A DNA stretch of 64,000 bases, taken from NCBI RefSeq assembly GCF_020667895.1, contig NZ_JAFMPS010000006.1:1-64000 (forward strand), given 5' to 3'. The translations under genes were made by a program, and so were the position numbers. Source of the DNA: Alcanivorax sp. 1008. Lineage in GTDB: Bacteria > Pseudomonadota > Gammaproteobacteria > Pseudomonadales > Alcanivoracaceae. Numbering within the stretch: position 1 is the stretch's first letter; each line of letters starts with the position of its first letter. Under the pieces are notes generated by a model, which saw nothing but the letters and a program-made list of their open reading frames with translations, was not told the origin of the DNA and made no database searches. Below, piece by piece: positions 36,101 through 46,020 of the stretch.

Positions 36101-38176
36101 ATGAGCTATACGCTTGAACATGTTAGGTTGCTGATCGTCCATGATTCTCAGGACGATGCAGAGCAGCTGATGAACTCGCTGCGTAATGCCGGCAAGGTTA
36201 CCCGTGCCGAAATTGCGCTCAGTGAAGATGACTTTATTCGCGCCGTTAAAAGTGGCAGCTGGGAACTGATTGTCTGCCGGCCAGAAGTTGCTGGCTGCAG
36301 CTACCAGAAAATCCTTGCTCACCTGAACCGTCTTGGTAAAGCGCTGCCGATGATCGTTCTGGTTGATGCGCTCACCCCGGCGGTTATGGCTGAAGCACTT
36401 AGTGCGGGCGCCAGGATGGTGGCTCCGATGTCGGAGCGCGATCTATTGATGCTGGTGATTGACCGGCAGATTGAATACCTGTCCCTGCGTAAAGAGCTGC
36501 AGTATAGCCAGCTCGCTCTGCATGACGCAGAGAAACGCCTGTCTGTGCTGATGGATCAGAGTCGTGATGCCATCGCCTATGTGGTGGATGGCATGCATAT
36601 TCATGCCAACGACGTTTATCTTGAGCGGTTCGGTTACGCCAGCTCCGATGATCTTGCCGGCATGCCGATTATGGACATGGTGTCCGCGGCGGATCACGAG
36701 AAGTTGAAAAAGCTGCTGCGCAGTCGCGCGCAGAACGAAAACCAGACCAATGAGCTGGAATGCCGGGGTATTGGCCCGGGCGGCAAGGAATTTGATGCAG
36801 TCTTTACTTTTTCTGCGTCCACCTATGATGGCGAAGCCTGCACCCAGATCGTTATTCGTGCGGCCGAGGTAGACGAGAGCGCCATACAGGAAAGGCTGCA
36901 GGAAATGAGCCAGATCGACCAGGTCACTGGTCTGTATAACCGCGGCTGGTTCCTTGATCAGGTTGATGCTTCTTTGGCCAACGCGGTGCGGACAGGCCAT
37001 ATGTATGCGGTGTCCCTGATTCGTATTGATGACTTCGAGACGCATCAGAGTGCTGTGGGTCTGGATGGCGCTGATGAGTTGCTGCGCCAGCTGGCCACAC
37101 TGATTAGCCAAAGCGCGGATGCTGACTCCAGCCTGTCGCGCATTGATGGCGAAGATTTTGCGGTGCTGAGTCCGGTTAATGATCGAGAGGTTGCCGGCGA
37201 CTGGGCGGAAAAGGTTCGCGCCGGCATTGAGAAAATGATGCCGGCGGTAGCGTCGCGCACCCTGAAGGTAACTGCTTCTATTGGTGTTGCCTTTGTTACT
37301 GATGACACCCGTTCGGCTCAGGCTACAGTGAATAAAGCACTGGAATGCTGTGTGCGAGCGCGCGATGAAAGCAAGGGCAAGGGCAACACGGTGTATGTCC
37401 ACAGTCCAATGGATGATGTGGAGGCAGGGTCCAGCGAGGCAGTGGCCCTGGTATTGCGCGACGCCCTGGAGAAGGGCGCGCTAGCGCTGCAGTATCAGGC
37501 GATCATGAACCTGGAAGACGACAGCAGTCATTTCTTCGAAGTGTTTGTGCACTTGCCGCAGGCCGATGGCAGCATTCTTCAGCCCGCCCAGTTCATGCCA
37601 GTGGCGGGCGAGCTTGGCATGGCAGGCAAGATCGATCGCTGGGTGGTGCTTAATGCAATCAAGGCCGCAGCAGCTCAGAAGCACTCGGTGAAGGTGCTGA
37701 TTAATTTAAGTGGATTTTCCCTGCAGGATAATGGTTTTTCTGACTGGGTAGGCAAGGCCATAAAAGCCTCGAAAATCCCCGGTAAGCAGGTGGTGTTCCA
37801 GTTCTCTGAAGTGGATGTTAATAATCACCTAAAGCAGGCTGCCGATTTCGCTGGCAAGGTGCAGCCCATGGGCTGTGCTGTGTCGGTTAGTCGATTTGCC
37901 GGCGCCCAGGAGCCACTCAAGTTGTTTGATCATGTGCCAGTTAACATGGTCAAGTTCGACGGCAGCTACACGCAGGATCTTGCTAACAAGGAAAGCAAGG
38001 AAAAATTCGCCAAGCTTATTGGTGAGGTGTCCGGCAAGGGCAAGCAGGTTATGGTCGGTTTTGTCGAAGCTGCCAGTCAGATGCAGACACTGTGGACCAT
38101 GGGCGGGGTGAATTTCCTGCAAGGCTATTATATGCAGCCGCCTGTGGGGCATATTCAGGTTGATGAAGGCGAGTAA
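36101..38176 (+). CDS. fimX: FimX-like degenerate c-di-GMP receptor (REC-PAS-GGDEF-EAL)
   Basis: A 691-residue protein, the same length as P. aeruginosa FimX. A receiver-like domain (1-125) is followed by PAS (140-265). The GGDEF domain has its motif degenerated to DGEDF (349-353). The EAL domain begins with EVF at Glu480 in place of EAL. As in FimX, both enzymatic motifs are lost, so it should bind c-di-GMP and not make or degrade it. FimX directs type IV pilus assembly at one pole. It is followed convergently by serB, the same as in Pseudomonas. Confidence 0.88.
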   Translation: MSYTLEHVRLLIVHDSQDDAEQLMNSLRNAGKVTRAEIALSEDDFIRAVKSGSWELIVCRPEVAGCSYQKILAHLNRLGKALPMIVLVDALTPAVMAEALSAGARMVAPMSERDLLMLVIDRQIEYLSLRKELQYSQLALHDAEKRLSVLMDQSRDAIAYVVDGMHIHANDVYLERFGYASSDDLAGMPIMDMVSAADHEKLKKLLRSRAQNENQTNELECRGIGPGGKEFDAVFTFSASTYDGEACTQIVIRAAEVDESAIQERLQEMSQIDQVTGLYNRGWFLDQVDASLANAVRTGHMYAVSLIRIDDFETHQSAVGLDGADELLRQLATLISQSADADSSLSRIDGEDFAVLSPVNDREVAGDWAEKVRAGIEKMMPAVASRTLKVTASIGVAFVTDDTRSAQATVNKALECCVRARDESKGKGNTVYVHSPMDDVEAGSSEAVALVLRDALEKGALALQYQAIMNLEDDSSHFFEVFVHLPQADGSILQPAQFMPVAGELGMAGKIDRWVVLNAIKAAAAQKHSVKVLINLSGFSLQDNGFSDWVGKAIKASKIPGKQVVFQFSEVDVNNHLKQAADFAGKVQPMGCAVSVSRFAGAQEPLKLFDHVPVNMVKFDGSYTQDLANKESKEKFAKLIGEVSGKGKQVMVGFVEAASQMQTLWTMGGVNFLQGYYMQPPVGHIQVDEGE

Positions 38177-38186
38177 CTCGCCTTCA

Positions 38187-39431
38187 TCACTTGGTGCTGC
38201 CGGACGCCAGTAGTTCTGCCTGGTCCCTGTCACGTACTCCGATTAGATACAGAATGCCGTCCAACCCGAGCGTGGAGATGGCCTGCTTGGCTGTTTCCTT
38301 GACCATCGGTTTGGCGCGGAAAGCGATTCCCAGTCCGGCAATGCCGAGCATCGGCAAGTCGTTAGCACCATCTCCCACTGCGATTACCTGCTCCAGGCTG
38401 ATGCCTTCCTGGTTGGCGATTTCCCGAAGAAGCTCCGCCTTGCGCTGCCCGTTTACGATCTGCCCGGCTACCCGGCCGGTAACTTTGCCGTTTTCGATTT
38501 CCAGCTCGTTGGCATGCACGTGGTCAATGCCTAGTCGCTCCTGCAGATGGCGTCCGAACCAGGTGAAGCCCCCGGAAAGAATGGCAGTGCGATAACCCAG
38601 TGCTTTCAAAGTGGCAACCAGCCTCTCCGCGCCTTCGGTTAGCTTCAGGCGTGAGCGCACCCGTTCCAGCGCCGCTTCATCCAGCCCCTCTAGCAGGGCG
38701 ACGCGGCGGCGGAAACTCTCATCGAAGTCCAGTTCGCCACGCATGGCCTTTTCAGTAATCTCGGAAACCTGTTCGCCCACCCCGGCTTCGCGGGCCAGTT
38801 CATCAATGACTTCCGACTCGATCAGGGTGGAGTCCATATCGAAGGCCACCAGCCGCCGGTTGCGGCGGAAGGCAGTGTCCTTTTGGAAGGCGATATCCAG
38901 ATTGCGCTCGTTGGCAATGCGTAAAAAATCGGCGCGCATTGCCTCGCTATTGGCCGGTTCGCCGCGCACGGAAATTTCGATGCAGGCACGGGCATCTTCA
39001 TCCATGCCTTCGCCTTCCAGATGTACCCGGCCGGAAAGGCGGGTAATGCTTTCGATATTCAGCTCGTTGCGAGCCACCACGGCGGTAACGTCACTGAGCT
39101 GCTCAGCGGTAATTTTTCGGGCCAGCAGGGTGATGATGTAGCGGTCTTTGCCTTGGCCGGCGACCCAGTCTTCGTAACGGTCGTAATCAATGGGGCGAAA
39201 GCGTACGGAGATATTGAGCTTATGTGCTTCGAACAGAAGATCCTTCAGTACTGGCGACGTTTCCCGGCCCGGTGGCACTTCGATAAGGATGCCGAGTGAT
39301 AGCGAGTCATGGATCACGGCCTGACCGATATCAAGGATATTCAGCTGATACTGGGCGAGTATGCTGGTAAAGGCGGCTGTCAGGCCGGGTCGGTCGCCAC
39401 CGGATACCTGAATCAAAATAATCTCGCGCAC
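38187..39431 (-). CDS. serB: Phosphoserine phosphatase with N-terminal ACT domains
   Basis: A 414-residue enzyme for the last step of serine synthesis. Two ACT-like regulatory domains fill residues 1-170 (ILIQVSGGDRPGLTAAFTSIL at the start). The HAD domain has nucleophile motif VAFDMDSTLIESE, LSGGFTWF, and GDGANDLPML. The tandem-ACT form is typical of Pseudomonas (SerB2). It is divergent from the cyclase-like gene. Confidence 0.95.
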   Translation of the reverse strand: MREIILIQVSGGDRPGLTAAFTSILAQYQLNILDIGQAVIHDSLSLGILIEVPPGRETSPVLKDLLFEAHKLNISVRFRPIDYDRYEDWVAGQGKDRYIITLLARKITAEQLSDVTAVVARNELNIESITRLSGRVHLEGEGMDEDARACIEISVRGEPANSEAMRADFLRIANERNLDIAFQKDTAFRRNRRLVAFDMDSTLIESEVIDELAREAGVGEQVSEITEKAMRGELDFDESFRRRVALLEGLDEAALERVRSRLKLTEGAERLVATLKALGYRTAILSGGFTWFGRHLQERLGIDHVHANELEIENGKVTGRVAGQIVNGQRKAELLREIANQEGISLEQVIAVGDGANDLPMLGIAGLGIAFRAKPMVKETAKQAISTLGLDGILYLIGVRDRDQAELLASGSTK

Positions 39432-39518
39432 AGCGGTCTCCTTGTGAGGTGGCGCACAGTATAACGTGCTGTGCGGATGGCTGCTGCTATACTGCGCGCC
39501 AGAAACGGAGGGTCGGGC

Positions 39519-40667
39519 ATGCCCGCAGATAAAGTCGACTGGCGCAACTGGTGGCAGAAAGAGCAGCAGCTGATTCGTGAGCTGGCGCTGATGCTGCTGA
39601 TGGCTGTGGTGGTCGGGGTGTACTTTCTTGAGAACGCCAGAGTGGCAGTGGAGCAGGGGCAGCGCCGTTCCGCTGAGGCGCTGGCGCAGCAGCTGGCCAC
39701 CAGCGCTTCCGAATACCTCGCCTCGGGCAACCTGGTCAGCTTGAATGTGATGGCGCAGCAGACGGCCGCATTGGGGATGGTGTCCCGGGTGGAGATCCGT
39801 AATCCTGCCGACAGGGTGCTGGCCAGTGCTGGCGATGAATCCGTTGGTAGTATTTCTGCCAGTCGTCCCGTCCGGATTGATGATCAGGCTCTGGTTGGTA
39901 CCGCAGTGGTATGGCCCCGACGAATTGATGCGGCACAGTCTCGCCAGCTGGAAACACGCTTTGTGCTGGTGGTGCTTAGTCTGCTGGGCTTTCGTCTTTT
40001 AGTAGAGCTGGCCTGGCGCCGACTGCGGGCCGAGCCAGAAGTGTTGCCGGAGGAGGAAACTCTGGAAGCGGATCTGGTGCCGGTGCTCACCATGAACCAG
40101 ACCAGCGAGGCGCCGCGCGCCTGGCTACGTATCGGTATCGTCAACTTTGACAGGATCAGAGATCGCTATGCGGCCGATATGGTCAGCGAAATGCTGAACG
40201 GTTATGGCGCTTTGTTGCAGCAGGTGGCCGAGGTTTATGGCGGCCGTGTATTGCAAAATATCGGTGCCGAAGCAGCCATGGTGATTGGTGGAGAAACTCG
40301 TGCTGAGGCTTGCTTTCAAGCGCTTTGTGCGGGAACCCTGTTCCGTCGCCTGGCGCGCGAACTCAGTGAGCAGCGTAAAGAGCAGGGTCGGACTCCACTG
40401 GAGTTCAAGCTGCTCGTTACTACCAATGGTGACATGGCGCATAGCTGGGCGTTGGCGCTGGCTGGGTTGCCCGGTCGAGTCCATGTGCCGGAATCGGAAA
40501 TGGCGCGCTACGAGCTGGATACCCGCTTGTTATTTCAGGGTGAGCGCTGTCTGCACGTGTTGTCCGATGGTGAGACTATTCGGGTGCAGCCCATCGAGCA
40601 GCTGGCCCAGCGTTATCAAAAGTTGATTGCTGACCAGGCTGCCAGATTGCTGCAGGAAAGTGTCTAG
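39519..40667 (+). CDS. Membrane protein with class III cyclase-like domain
   Basis: A 382-residue protein. A TM helix (about 20-40) is followed by a small periplasmic sensor segment (QQTAALGMVSRVEIRNPADRVLASAGD). After a second TM (about 150-170) comes a cytoplasmic domain with RIGIVNFDRIRDRYAADMV and YGGRVLQNIGAEAAMVIGG. That pattern fits the class III nucleotide cyclase fold, but the paired metal-binding aspartates are not clearly kept, so catalysis is doubtful. The start after GGAGGGTCGGGC is preferred. Position beside serB matches the Pseudomonas PA4961 neighbourhood. Confidence 0.6.
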   Translation: MPADKVDWRNWWQKEQQLIRELALMLLMAVVVGVYFLENARVAVEQGQRRSAEALAQQLATSASEYLASGNLVSLNVMAQQTAALGMVSRVEIRNPADRVLASAGDESVGSISASRPVRIDDQALVGTAVVWPRRIDAAQSRQLETRFVLVVLSLLGFRLLVELAWRRLRAEPEVLPEEETLEADLVPVLTMNQTSEAPRAWLRIGIVNFDRIRDRYAADMVSEMLNGYGALLQQVAEVYGGRVLQNIGAEAAMVIGGETRAEACFQALCAGTLFRRLARELSEQRKEQGRTPLEFKLLVTTNGDMAHSWALALAGLPGRVHVPESEMARYELDTRLLFQGERCLHVLSDGETIRVQPIEQLAQRYQKLIADQAARLLQESV

Positions 40668-40687
40668 TCGGTAACGCTCGGCTCCAG

Positions 40688-41548
40688 TTACTTTACTTCG
40701 CCGAGCTTCTGTCCCATCTGTACCGGGCTGCCTTCGCCAAGCCCTTTCAGGAAGCTCGCCTTACCCTCGGGAAATAGCAGAATAGCGGTGGAGCCGAGCA
40801 GGAAGCGGCCCAATTCATCACCTTTTTCCAGGCTAATCTCACCCCGTGCCGCATATTGCGTGCGCACGATGCTGCGCGGTTGCGGTGCTACCTGACCGGC
40901 AAATACGGTTTCAATGCCGGCCACAATCATGGCGCCCACCAGAATGACCGCAAACGGGCCGTTGTCTGAATCAAACACACAGACGGCCCGTTCATTGCGG
41001 GCAAACAGATCCGGAATCTGTCGGGTGGTTACCTGATTCACTGAAAACAGCCGGCCGGGAACGTAGATCATTTCACGCAGGGTGCCGGACAGTGGCATAT
41101 GCACGCGGTGGTAATCCTTCGGTGACAGATACACCGTGGCAAAGCTGCCGCTAATAAATTCACTGGCCAGCTCGCTATCTCCGCCGACCAGTTCGTACAG
41201 GGAAAAGTATTGCCCTTTGGCCTGCATTACATCAGAGCCGCGGATGCGGCCCAGCTGGCTGATGGCACCATCAGCGGGACAAACAATCGCTGAAGACTCT
41301 TCACAGATAGGCCGGGCGCCTTCTTTGAGAGCGCGGGTAAAAAACGCATTAAAGCTGGCGAATTGATCCGGGTCCTCAATCTGCGCTTCGCTCAGGTCGA
41401 TTTTAAATTGCTTGCGAAACAGGTTGATAAAGATGGTCTTGATCCAGGGGATCTCACTACGCGCCAGTGTGCCCACCAGCCGTGATAGCAGGTGGTGCGG
41501 TAAAATCAGTTGCAGCAGGCCGAACAGCTTTTCAAGAAACGGATTCAC
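40688..41548 (-). CDS. psd: Phosphatidylserine decarboxylase proenzyme
   Basis: A 286-residue proenzyme that makes phosphatidylethanolamine at the inner membrane. Autocleavage occurs at the LGST motif (RFLLGSTAILLF near residue 252), where the serine becomes the pyruvoyl group of the alpha chain. The catalytic ADGAISQLG and YLSPKDYHRVHMP segments are intact. It shares direction with rhdA and rsgA downstream of the orn region, as in Pseudomonas. Confidence 0.97.
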   Translation of the reverse strand: MNPFLEKLFGLLQLILPHHLLSRLVGTLARSEIPWIKTIFINLFRKQFKIDLSEAQIEDPDQFASFNAFFTRALKEGARPICEESSAIVCPADGAISQLGRIRGSDVMQAKGQYFSLYELVGGDSELASEFISGSFATVYLSPKDYHRVHMPLSGTLREMIYVPGRLFSVNQVTTRQIPDLFARNERAVCVFDSDNGPFAVILVGAMIVAGIETVFAGQVAPQPRSIVRTQYAARGEISLEKGDELGRFLLGSTAILLFPEGKASFLKGLGEGSPVQMGQKLGEVK

Positions 41549-41576
41549 GGTAAGCCTCTTTTTGTCAGAAATTCAG

Positions 41577-42395
41577 TCAGTATTTCTCTACCGGGGTGTC
41601 GGGGTGGTTGCCCCACTCGGACCAGGAGCCGGCATAGCCACGGATGTTCAGTCCCAACAGGCGCCCCACCAACCAGCTATAACTGGAGCGGTGATGGGTT
41701 TGGCAATGGACAATAATTTCTTTGTCTTCGGTCAGGCCGAGCTGAGCCATTTCGGTCCGTACTGCATCCAGATCGCGAATGCGCAGATGACGACCCCGAT
41801 CCATCGGCTCGGTCCATTCGTAATGGATGGCGCCAGGAATATGGCCGGCCTTTTGTGCGTAGGCGCGCAGCCCGGCAAATTCCTCTTCGGAGCGCGCATC
41901 CCAGATCGCCACAGTGGGATCACCAATACGGCCCAACAGTTCCTCAAGGGTGATATCGGTGTGCTCAAGAATACGTTCGATGCGGTACTCGCTGGCGACG
42001 CGCTGCTCGCTATGCATGTCGGTGGGCAGGCCCTCGGCCAGCCACGCATGAATGCCACCATTAAGCCAGGAGTAACGGGTGTGGCCGATACTTTCCAGTA
42101 CCCACAACAGACGGCCGGCCCAGCCGCCGCCCTCGTCATCGCAGGCCACCACGTGGGTTTCCGGAGTCAGGCCAAGATCACTAAAAAGCGCCTCAAGAGA
42201 TTCTTTGTCTGGCAGCAGGCCGGGTGCCGGCTGGCTTCCTTTTTGCAGCGCCCGATGGTCCAGATGTACGGCTCCCGGGATATGCGCCTGCTGGAAAACC
42301 TGTGCCTTGCCAAGGTCAATAACCAGCAGCTGTGGCTCGCCCAGCCGTTGGGCCAGCGTCTGAGGTTCCAGAAGTAGGGGCAGAGTGCTGCTCAT
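41577..42395 (-). CDS. rhdA: Thiosulfate sulfurtransferase (rhodanese)
   Basis: A 272-residue tandem rhodanese that moves sulfane sulfur from thiosulfate to acceptors. The inactive N-terminal domain has ACDDEGGGWAGR; the active C-terminal loop is IIVHCQTHHRSS with the catalytic cysteine. The CQTHHRS loop matches the Azotobacter/Pseudomonas RhdA type. AAAGGACACC precedes the ATG. It is 28 bases upstream of psd on the same strand. Confidence 0.94.
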   Translation of the reverse strand: MSSTLPLLLEPQTLAQRLGEPQLLVIDLGKAQVFQQAHIPGAVHLDHRALQKGSQPAPGLLPDKESLEALFSDLGLTPETHVVACDDEGGGWAGRLLWVLESIGHTRYSWLNGGIHAWLAEGLPTDMHSEQRVASEYRIERILEHTDITLEELLGRIGDPTVAIWDARSEEEFAGLRAYAQKAGHIPGAIHYEWTEPMDRGRHLRIRDLDAVRTEMAQLGLTEDKEIIVHCQTHHRSSYSWLVGRLLGLNIRGYAGSWSEWGNHPDTPVEKY

Positions 42396-42490
42396 GGTGG
42401 TGTCCTTTGGCGACGTCAGGGCGCCATTCTACCTGAAACGTCATCCGCCGGCGGCCTGTGTCGGGATAGTGCGTCCATCCGTAGCGCCAA

Positions 42491-43531
42491 CTAGTACCTT
42501 TCTCGACCTTCCTCATCAAGGGTGTCGGCGATACGGTAAAAGTTATCCAGCCGCTCGGCGCTGATGCTGCCATCTTCCGCCGCCAGTCGCAGGGCGCAGC
42601 CGGGCTCGTGGCGATGAGAGCAATTGCGGAATTTGCAGTGTCCGGCCAGCGGTGCCAGATCGCAGTAGCCGCTCAGCAGCTCCTCTTCACTGATATGCCA
42701 AAGGCCGAACTCGCGCACCCCGGGGGAATCGATCAGCTTGCCGCCGCCGGGCAGATCAAACAGCTTTGCGGTCACGGTGGTGTGCTGGCCCAGCCCGGAG
42801 CGAGTGGATAGCTCACTCACCTCCAGCCCGGCATCCGGCAACATGGCATTTACCAATGAGGACTTGCCTACTCCAGACTGGCCGACAAATACGGAAGTGT
42901 GCCCGGCTAGCGCCTGATACAGGGGCTGCAGCCCGTCGCCCTCGGTGGCGGATACCTCCAGTACCTGATAGCCGATACCACGGTACAGTTGGCACAGGGC
43001 ATCAATATGGTCGCGATCATCGGCGCTGATCAGGTCGGCCTTGTTGAGGATCAACAGCGGTGTGATGCCACTGAGTTCTGCGGCCACCAGATAGCGGTCC
43101 AGCAATCCGGATGATGGGGTCGGCTGTGGCGCAAATACCACCAACATCAGGTCAACATTGGCTGCCACAGGTTTCAGATTGCCGTACTGATCCGGACGCC
43201 GCAGCACCGTTTGCCGAGGCGCGATGGCCGTGACCACCCCGGTTGCTACGCCGGTTCCCTCATCCTTGGGAGGCTGGAAGAGAACCTGATCGCCCACCAC
43301 CAGCTGTTCCAGAGTGGCGCGGAAGTGACAGCGAAAAGCCTCGCCGCGATCGTTGTTAACGATGACCTGCTGACCATAGTGTGTCACCACCAGGCCGTGC
43401 TGCTCCTCGCCGAATGTCTCGGCTGCCGGCTCGCCGTCGCGGGCAGAGCGTTTCGCTGCCCGGGCCAGACGCTCTTCCTGAATCTTGTCGATGCGCCATT
43501 GCTGTCGGCGGCTGAGATTACGTTTGCTCAT
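42491..43531 (-). CDS. rsgA: Ribosome small-subunit-dependent GTPase RsgA
   Basis: A 346-residue circularly permuted GTPase for late 30S assembly. An OB fold comes first, then G4 NKAD, G1 GQSGVGKSSLVN, G3 DSPGVREFGL, and a C-terminal zinc knuckle (Cys/His in CKFRNCSHRHEPGC). The start MSKRNLSRRQQWRIDKIQ is the conserved one; the frame opens 12 codons further. In Pseudomonas motAB lie between this gene and rhdA; here only 95 bases separate them. Confidence 0.96.
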   Translation of the reverse strand: MSKRNLSRRQQWRIDKIQEERLARAAKRSARDGEPAAETFGEEQHGLVVTHYGQQVIVNNDRGEAFRCHFRATLEQLVVGDQVLFQPPKDEGTGVATGVVTAIAPRQTVLRRPDQYGNLKPVAANVDLMLVVFAPQPTPSSGLLDRYLVAAELSGITPLLILNKADLISADDRDHIDALCQLYRGIGYQVLEVSATEGDGLQPLYQALAGHTSVFVGQSGVGKSSLVNAMLPDAGLEVSELSTRSGLGQHTTVTAKLFDLPGGGKLIDSPGVREFGLWHISEEELLSGYCDLAPLAGHCKFRNCSHRHEPGCALRLAAEDGSISAERLDNFYRIADTLDEEGRERY

Positions 43532-43655
43532 GGCCGGCAACATAGCCGCAGTGCGCCGCCGACACAATGTTCACGTGCTGCTGATACTGTGTGCTATTGG
43601 GTGTCGTGTCAGTTCGCGCTAGAGTGCGACAGGGCTGACTAATCAGGAGAAGATT

Positions 43656-44507
43656 GTGGGAGCCATGGCCATGCAAGGGAAAACCGTACTGATTACCGGA
43701 GCTAACAGTGGTATCGGCAAGGTGGCGGCCAGTGCCTTGGCGGGCATGGGGGCCACCGTGGTGCTAGCGTGCCGGCGCCCCGATGCGGCCCAGCAGGCCA
43801 TGGCAGATATACGCCGCGAGCATCCGCAGGCGCAACTTGATTTCGTTGCCATCGACCTGGCATCGCTGGCATCCGTGCGCCGTGCTGCCGCCGAGGTAAT
43901 GGCCAAGTATCCGGTTGTTGATGTGCTGATCAATAATGCCGGCCTCGCTAACATGCAGCGACAGACCAGTGAAGATGGCTTCGAAATGACCTTTGCGGTG
44001 AATCATCTGGGCCCGTTTCTTTTCACCAATCTGTTGTTGCCGGCGCTACGTGCGGGTAAAGGTCGTGTGGTCACTGTGGCCTCCGGGGCGCACAAGGCCG
44101 GGCGCATGCACTGGGCAGATTTGCAGCTTAGCCGTGGCTATTTTGTGTTGCGCTCTTACGCCCAGTCGAAGCTGGCTAACATTCTGTTCACCAAGGCGCT
44201 GGCTGCCCGCGTTGAAGCGGACGGTATTCACGCCAATTGCCTCCATCCGGGAGCGGTATCCACCAGTATCTGGCCAGAGCGTAACTGGGTGGAAAAAGCG
44301 TTCAGCAAGGTGCTGCGTCTTTTTCTGATTAGTGCGGAAAAAGGTGCGCGCACCTCCATCTGGCTTGCCAGCGGTGATGTCGGCGGCAAGGCCAGTGGCA
44401 GCTATTTTGAAAACTGCCGGGAGAAAACGCCGAGTCGTGCCGCTCGGGATAGCCAGGCGGCGGAAAAACTCTGGGAAATCTCTGCCAACCTCACGGGACT
44501 AAAATGA
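43656..44507 (+). CDS. Short-chain dehydrogenase/reductase (retinol dehydrogenase-like)
   Basis: A 283-residue SDR with the classical TGANSGIG cofactor motif (residues 15-22), NNAGL, and YAQSKLAN catalytic Tyr/Lys. An insertion near the C-terminus ([12 protein letters not shown]) resembles the retinol-dehydrogenase/WWOX-like group. The start is GTG 43656 with AGGAGA 6 bases before; an ATG follows three codons later. The stop overlaps the orn start in ATGA, so orn may be coupled to it. Confidence 0.85.
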   Translation: MGAMAMQGKTVLITGANSGIGKVAASALAGMGATVVLACRRPDAAQQAMADIRREHPQAQLDFVAIDLASLASVRRAAAEVMAKYPVVDVLINNAGLANMQRQTSEDGFEMTFAVNHLGPFLFTNLLLPALRAGKGRVVTVASGAHKAGRMHWADLQLSRGYFVLRSYAQSKLANILFTKALAARVEADGIHANCLHPGAVSTSIWPERNWVEKAFSKVLRLFLISAEKGARTSIWLASGDVGGKASGSYFENCREKTPSRAARDSQAAEKLWEISANLTGLK

Positions 44508-45049
44508 ACAAGAAACGCGACAACCTGATTTGGATCGATCTGGAGATGACCGGCCTGAACCCGGACACCGATCGCATTATTGAAATCGCCACCATTGTCA
44601 CCGATGGTCAGCTAAATATTCTTGCCGAAGGCCCGGTGATCGCCGTGCATCAGAGTGATGCAGTGCTGAAGCAGATGGACGAGTGGAACACCAATCAGCA
44701 CGGTGGCTCTGGCCTGGTAGATCGAGTACGGCAAAGCGAGCACGACGAGCGCCGTGCGGAAAAAGAGACACTGCAGTTTCTTGAGCAGTGGGTTGAGCGC
44801 GGCATGTCCCCCATGTGCGGTAACAGCATCTGTCAGGACCGTCGTTTCCTGTGGCGAGGAATGCCACAACTGGAAGCCTACTTCCATTACCGCAATCTGG
44901 ACGTGTCCACCATCAAGGAACTGGCCCGCCGCTGGAAGCCGGAAGTGCTGGAAGGGGTGAAAAAGTCCGGAGCCCATTTGGCGCTGGATGATATCCGTGA
45001 CTCGATTGAAGAGATGAAATATTACCGGGGTCAGGTGTTTAGTATCTGA
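44504..45049 (+). CDS. orn: Oligoribonuclease
   Basis: A 181-residue 3'-5' exonuclease of the DEDDh class that degrades 2-5-nt RNAs and pGpG from c-di-GMP breakdown. ExoI is WIDLEMTGL (Asp and Glu), Exo[13 protein letters not shown], Exo[17 protein letters not shown]. The link with c-di-GMP turnover fits FimX in the window. It overlaps the SDR stop by 4 bases and is convergent with a hydrolase. In Pseudomonas queG follows, here displaced to 61.6 kb. Confidence 0.97.
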   Translation: MNKKRDNLIWIDLEMTGLNPDTDRIIEIATIVTDGQLNILAEGPVIAVHQSDAVLKQMDEWNTNQHGGSGLVDRVRQSEHDERRAEKETLQFLEQWVERGMSPMCGNSICQDRRFLWRGMPQLEAYFHYRNLDVSTIKELARRWKPEVLEGVKKSGAHLALDDIRDSIEEMKYYRGQVFSI

Positions 45050-45909
45050 TCAAGAAACTTCAGATAGGCTGCCGCTACCTGGTTTGCTGCTTCCATTTGC
45101 GGGTAGTGACCAATCTCGGGCAGCTCTGCCAGAAAGGCCAGGGGTAGTTCCAGTTCCTGGAAGCGCGCCACCATGTGCGCGCCTGATACCGGATCGGCCG
45201 AACCATTGATTAGCGCAACCGGCACCTTGGCATCGCGAATCGCCGCCACCCAACGTTCGCGATGCTCTCGGCGATCACGCATATAGGTGATCAGGTTGTG
45301 GAAGATATGCTTGCCGTCGTTATGCATTACCAATGACCAGTAATCTTCCAGCTCCCTGGCATCCGGCTTGCTGTTCGGCCCGAATACCCGCGACATGGCG
45401 CCATCAAAGGTACGCTTGTTAGAGAGCTTGTTAATCAGCGGGCCGAGTGGACTGAGCAACAGCTTTTGAGTGAGCAGGGCGCGATGGGTTTCCGGGAACA
45501 GGCCACCGTTAAGGAAACACACCGACAGCCATTCGCCCGCGCCCGCGCCGGCGTTCTGCCGAGCCAGCAGCTCCTGCGCTACGGTATCGCCATAATCGTG
45601 GGCCAAAACATGAAAGCGCTTGAGGTCGAGCTTGCGTACCAGCGCTTCCAGTAAATCAGCCTGCTCGTGAATGGAGTAGTGATGCCGTGACGGCTTGTCG
45701 GAAAAGCCGAAACCAAGCATGTCTGCGGCCACCAGGCGGTAATGCTGGCCTAGCGTTGGCCAGATTCTGTGCCAGTCCCAGCTGGCGGTGGGAAAGCCGT
45801 GAATCAGCAGAATCGTGTCCTGCTCAGTGGTGCCTTCATCCATGGCAAAAAGCTGGAAACCATTCACCGCGTGAAGGCTGCCACGGAGTTGCCATTGGTC
45901 GGGGCGCAT
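45031..45909 (-). CDS. Alpha/beta-hydrolase of haloalkane dehalogenase/epoxide hydrolase type
   Basis: A 292-residue hydrolase with an aspartate nucleophile (AHDYGDT) in place of serine, an [15 protein letters not shown] oxyanion segment, and a terminal His in EIGHYPQ. The Asp nucleophile is that of haloalkane dehalogenases and epoxide hydrolases; the two cannot be separated by eye. It overlaps the end of orn by 19 bases and begins the accessory block. A CAGGAGAAC site precedes the ATG. Confidence 0.78.
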   Translation of the reverse strand: MRPDQWQLRGSLHAVNGFQLFAMDEGTTEQDTILLIHGFPTASWDWHRIWPTLGQHYRLVAADMLGFGFSDKPSRHHYSIHEQADLLEALVRKLDLKRFHVLAHDYGDTVAQELLARQNAGAGAGEWLSVCFLNGGLFPETHRALLTQKLLLSPLGPLINKLSNKRTFDGAMSRVFGPNSKPDARELEDYWSLVMHNDGKHIFHNLITYMRDRREHRERWVAAIRDAKVPVALINGSADPVSGAHMVARFQELELPLAFLAELPEIGHYPQMEAANQVAAAYLKFLDQILNT

Positions 45910-46020
45910 GCTGTTCTCCTGAACACTGACGCGTTATTGAGCCGTCGTTGATATAGTCTGGCTGTGGCGATATTTATCAACATAATCGCAGCCTGACGAA
46001 CAATAACAGAAGAGGCCGTC

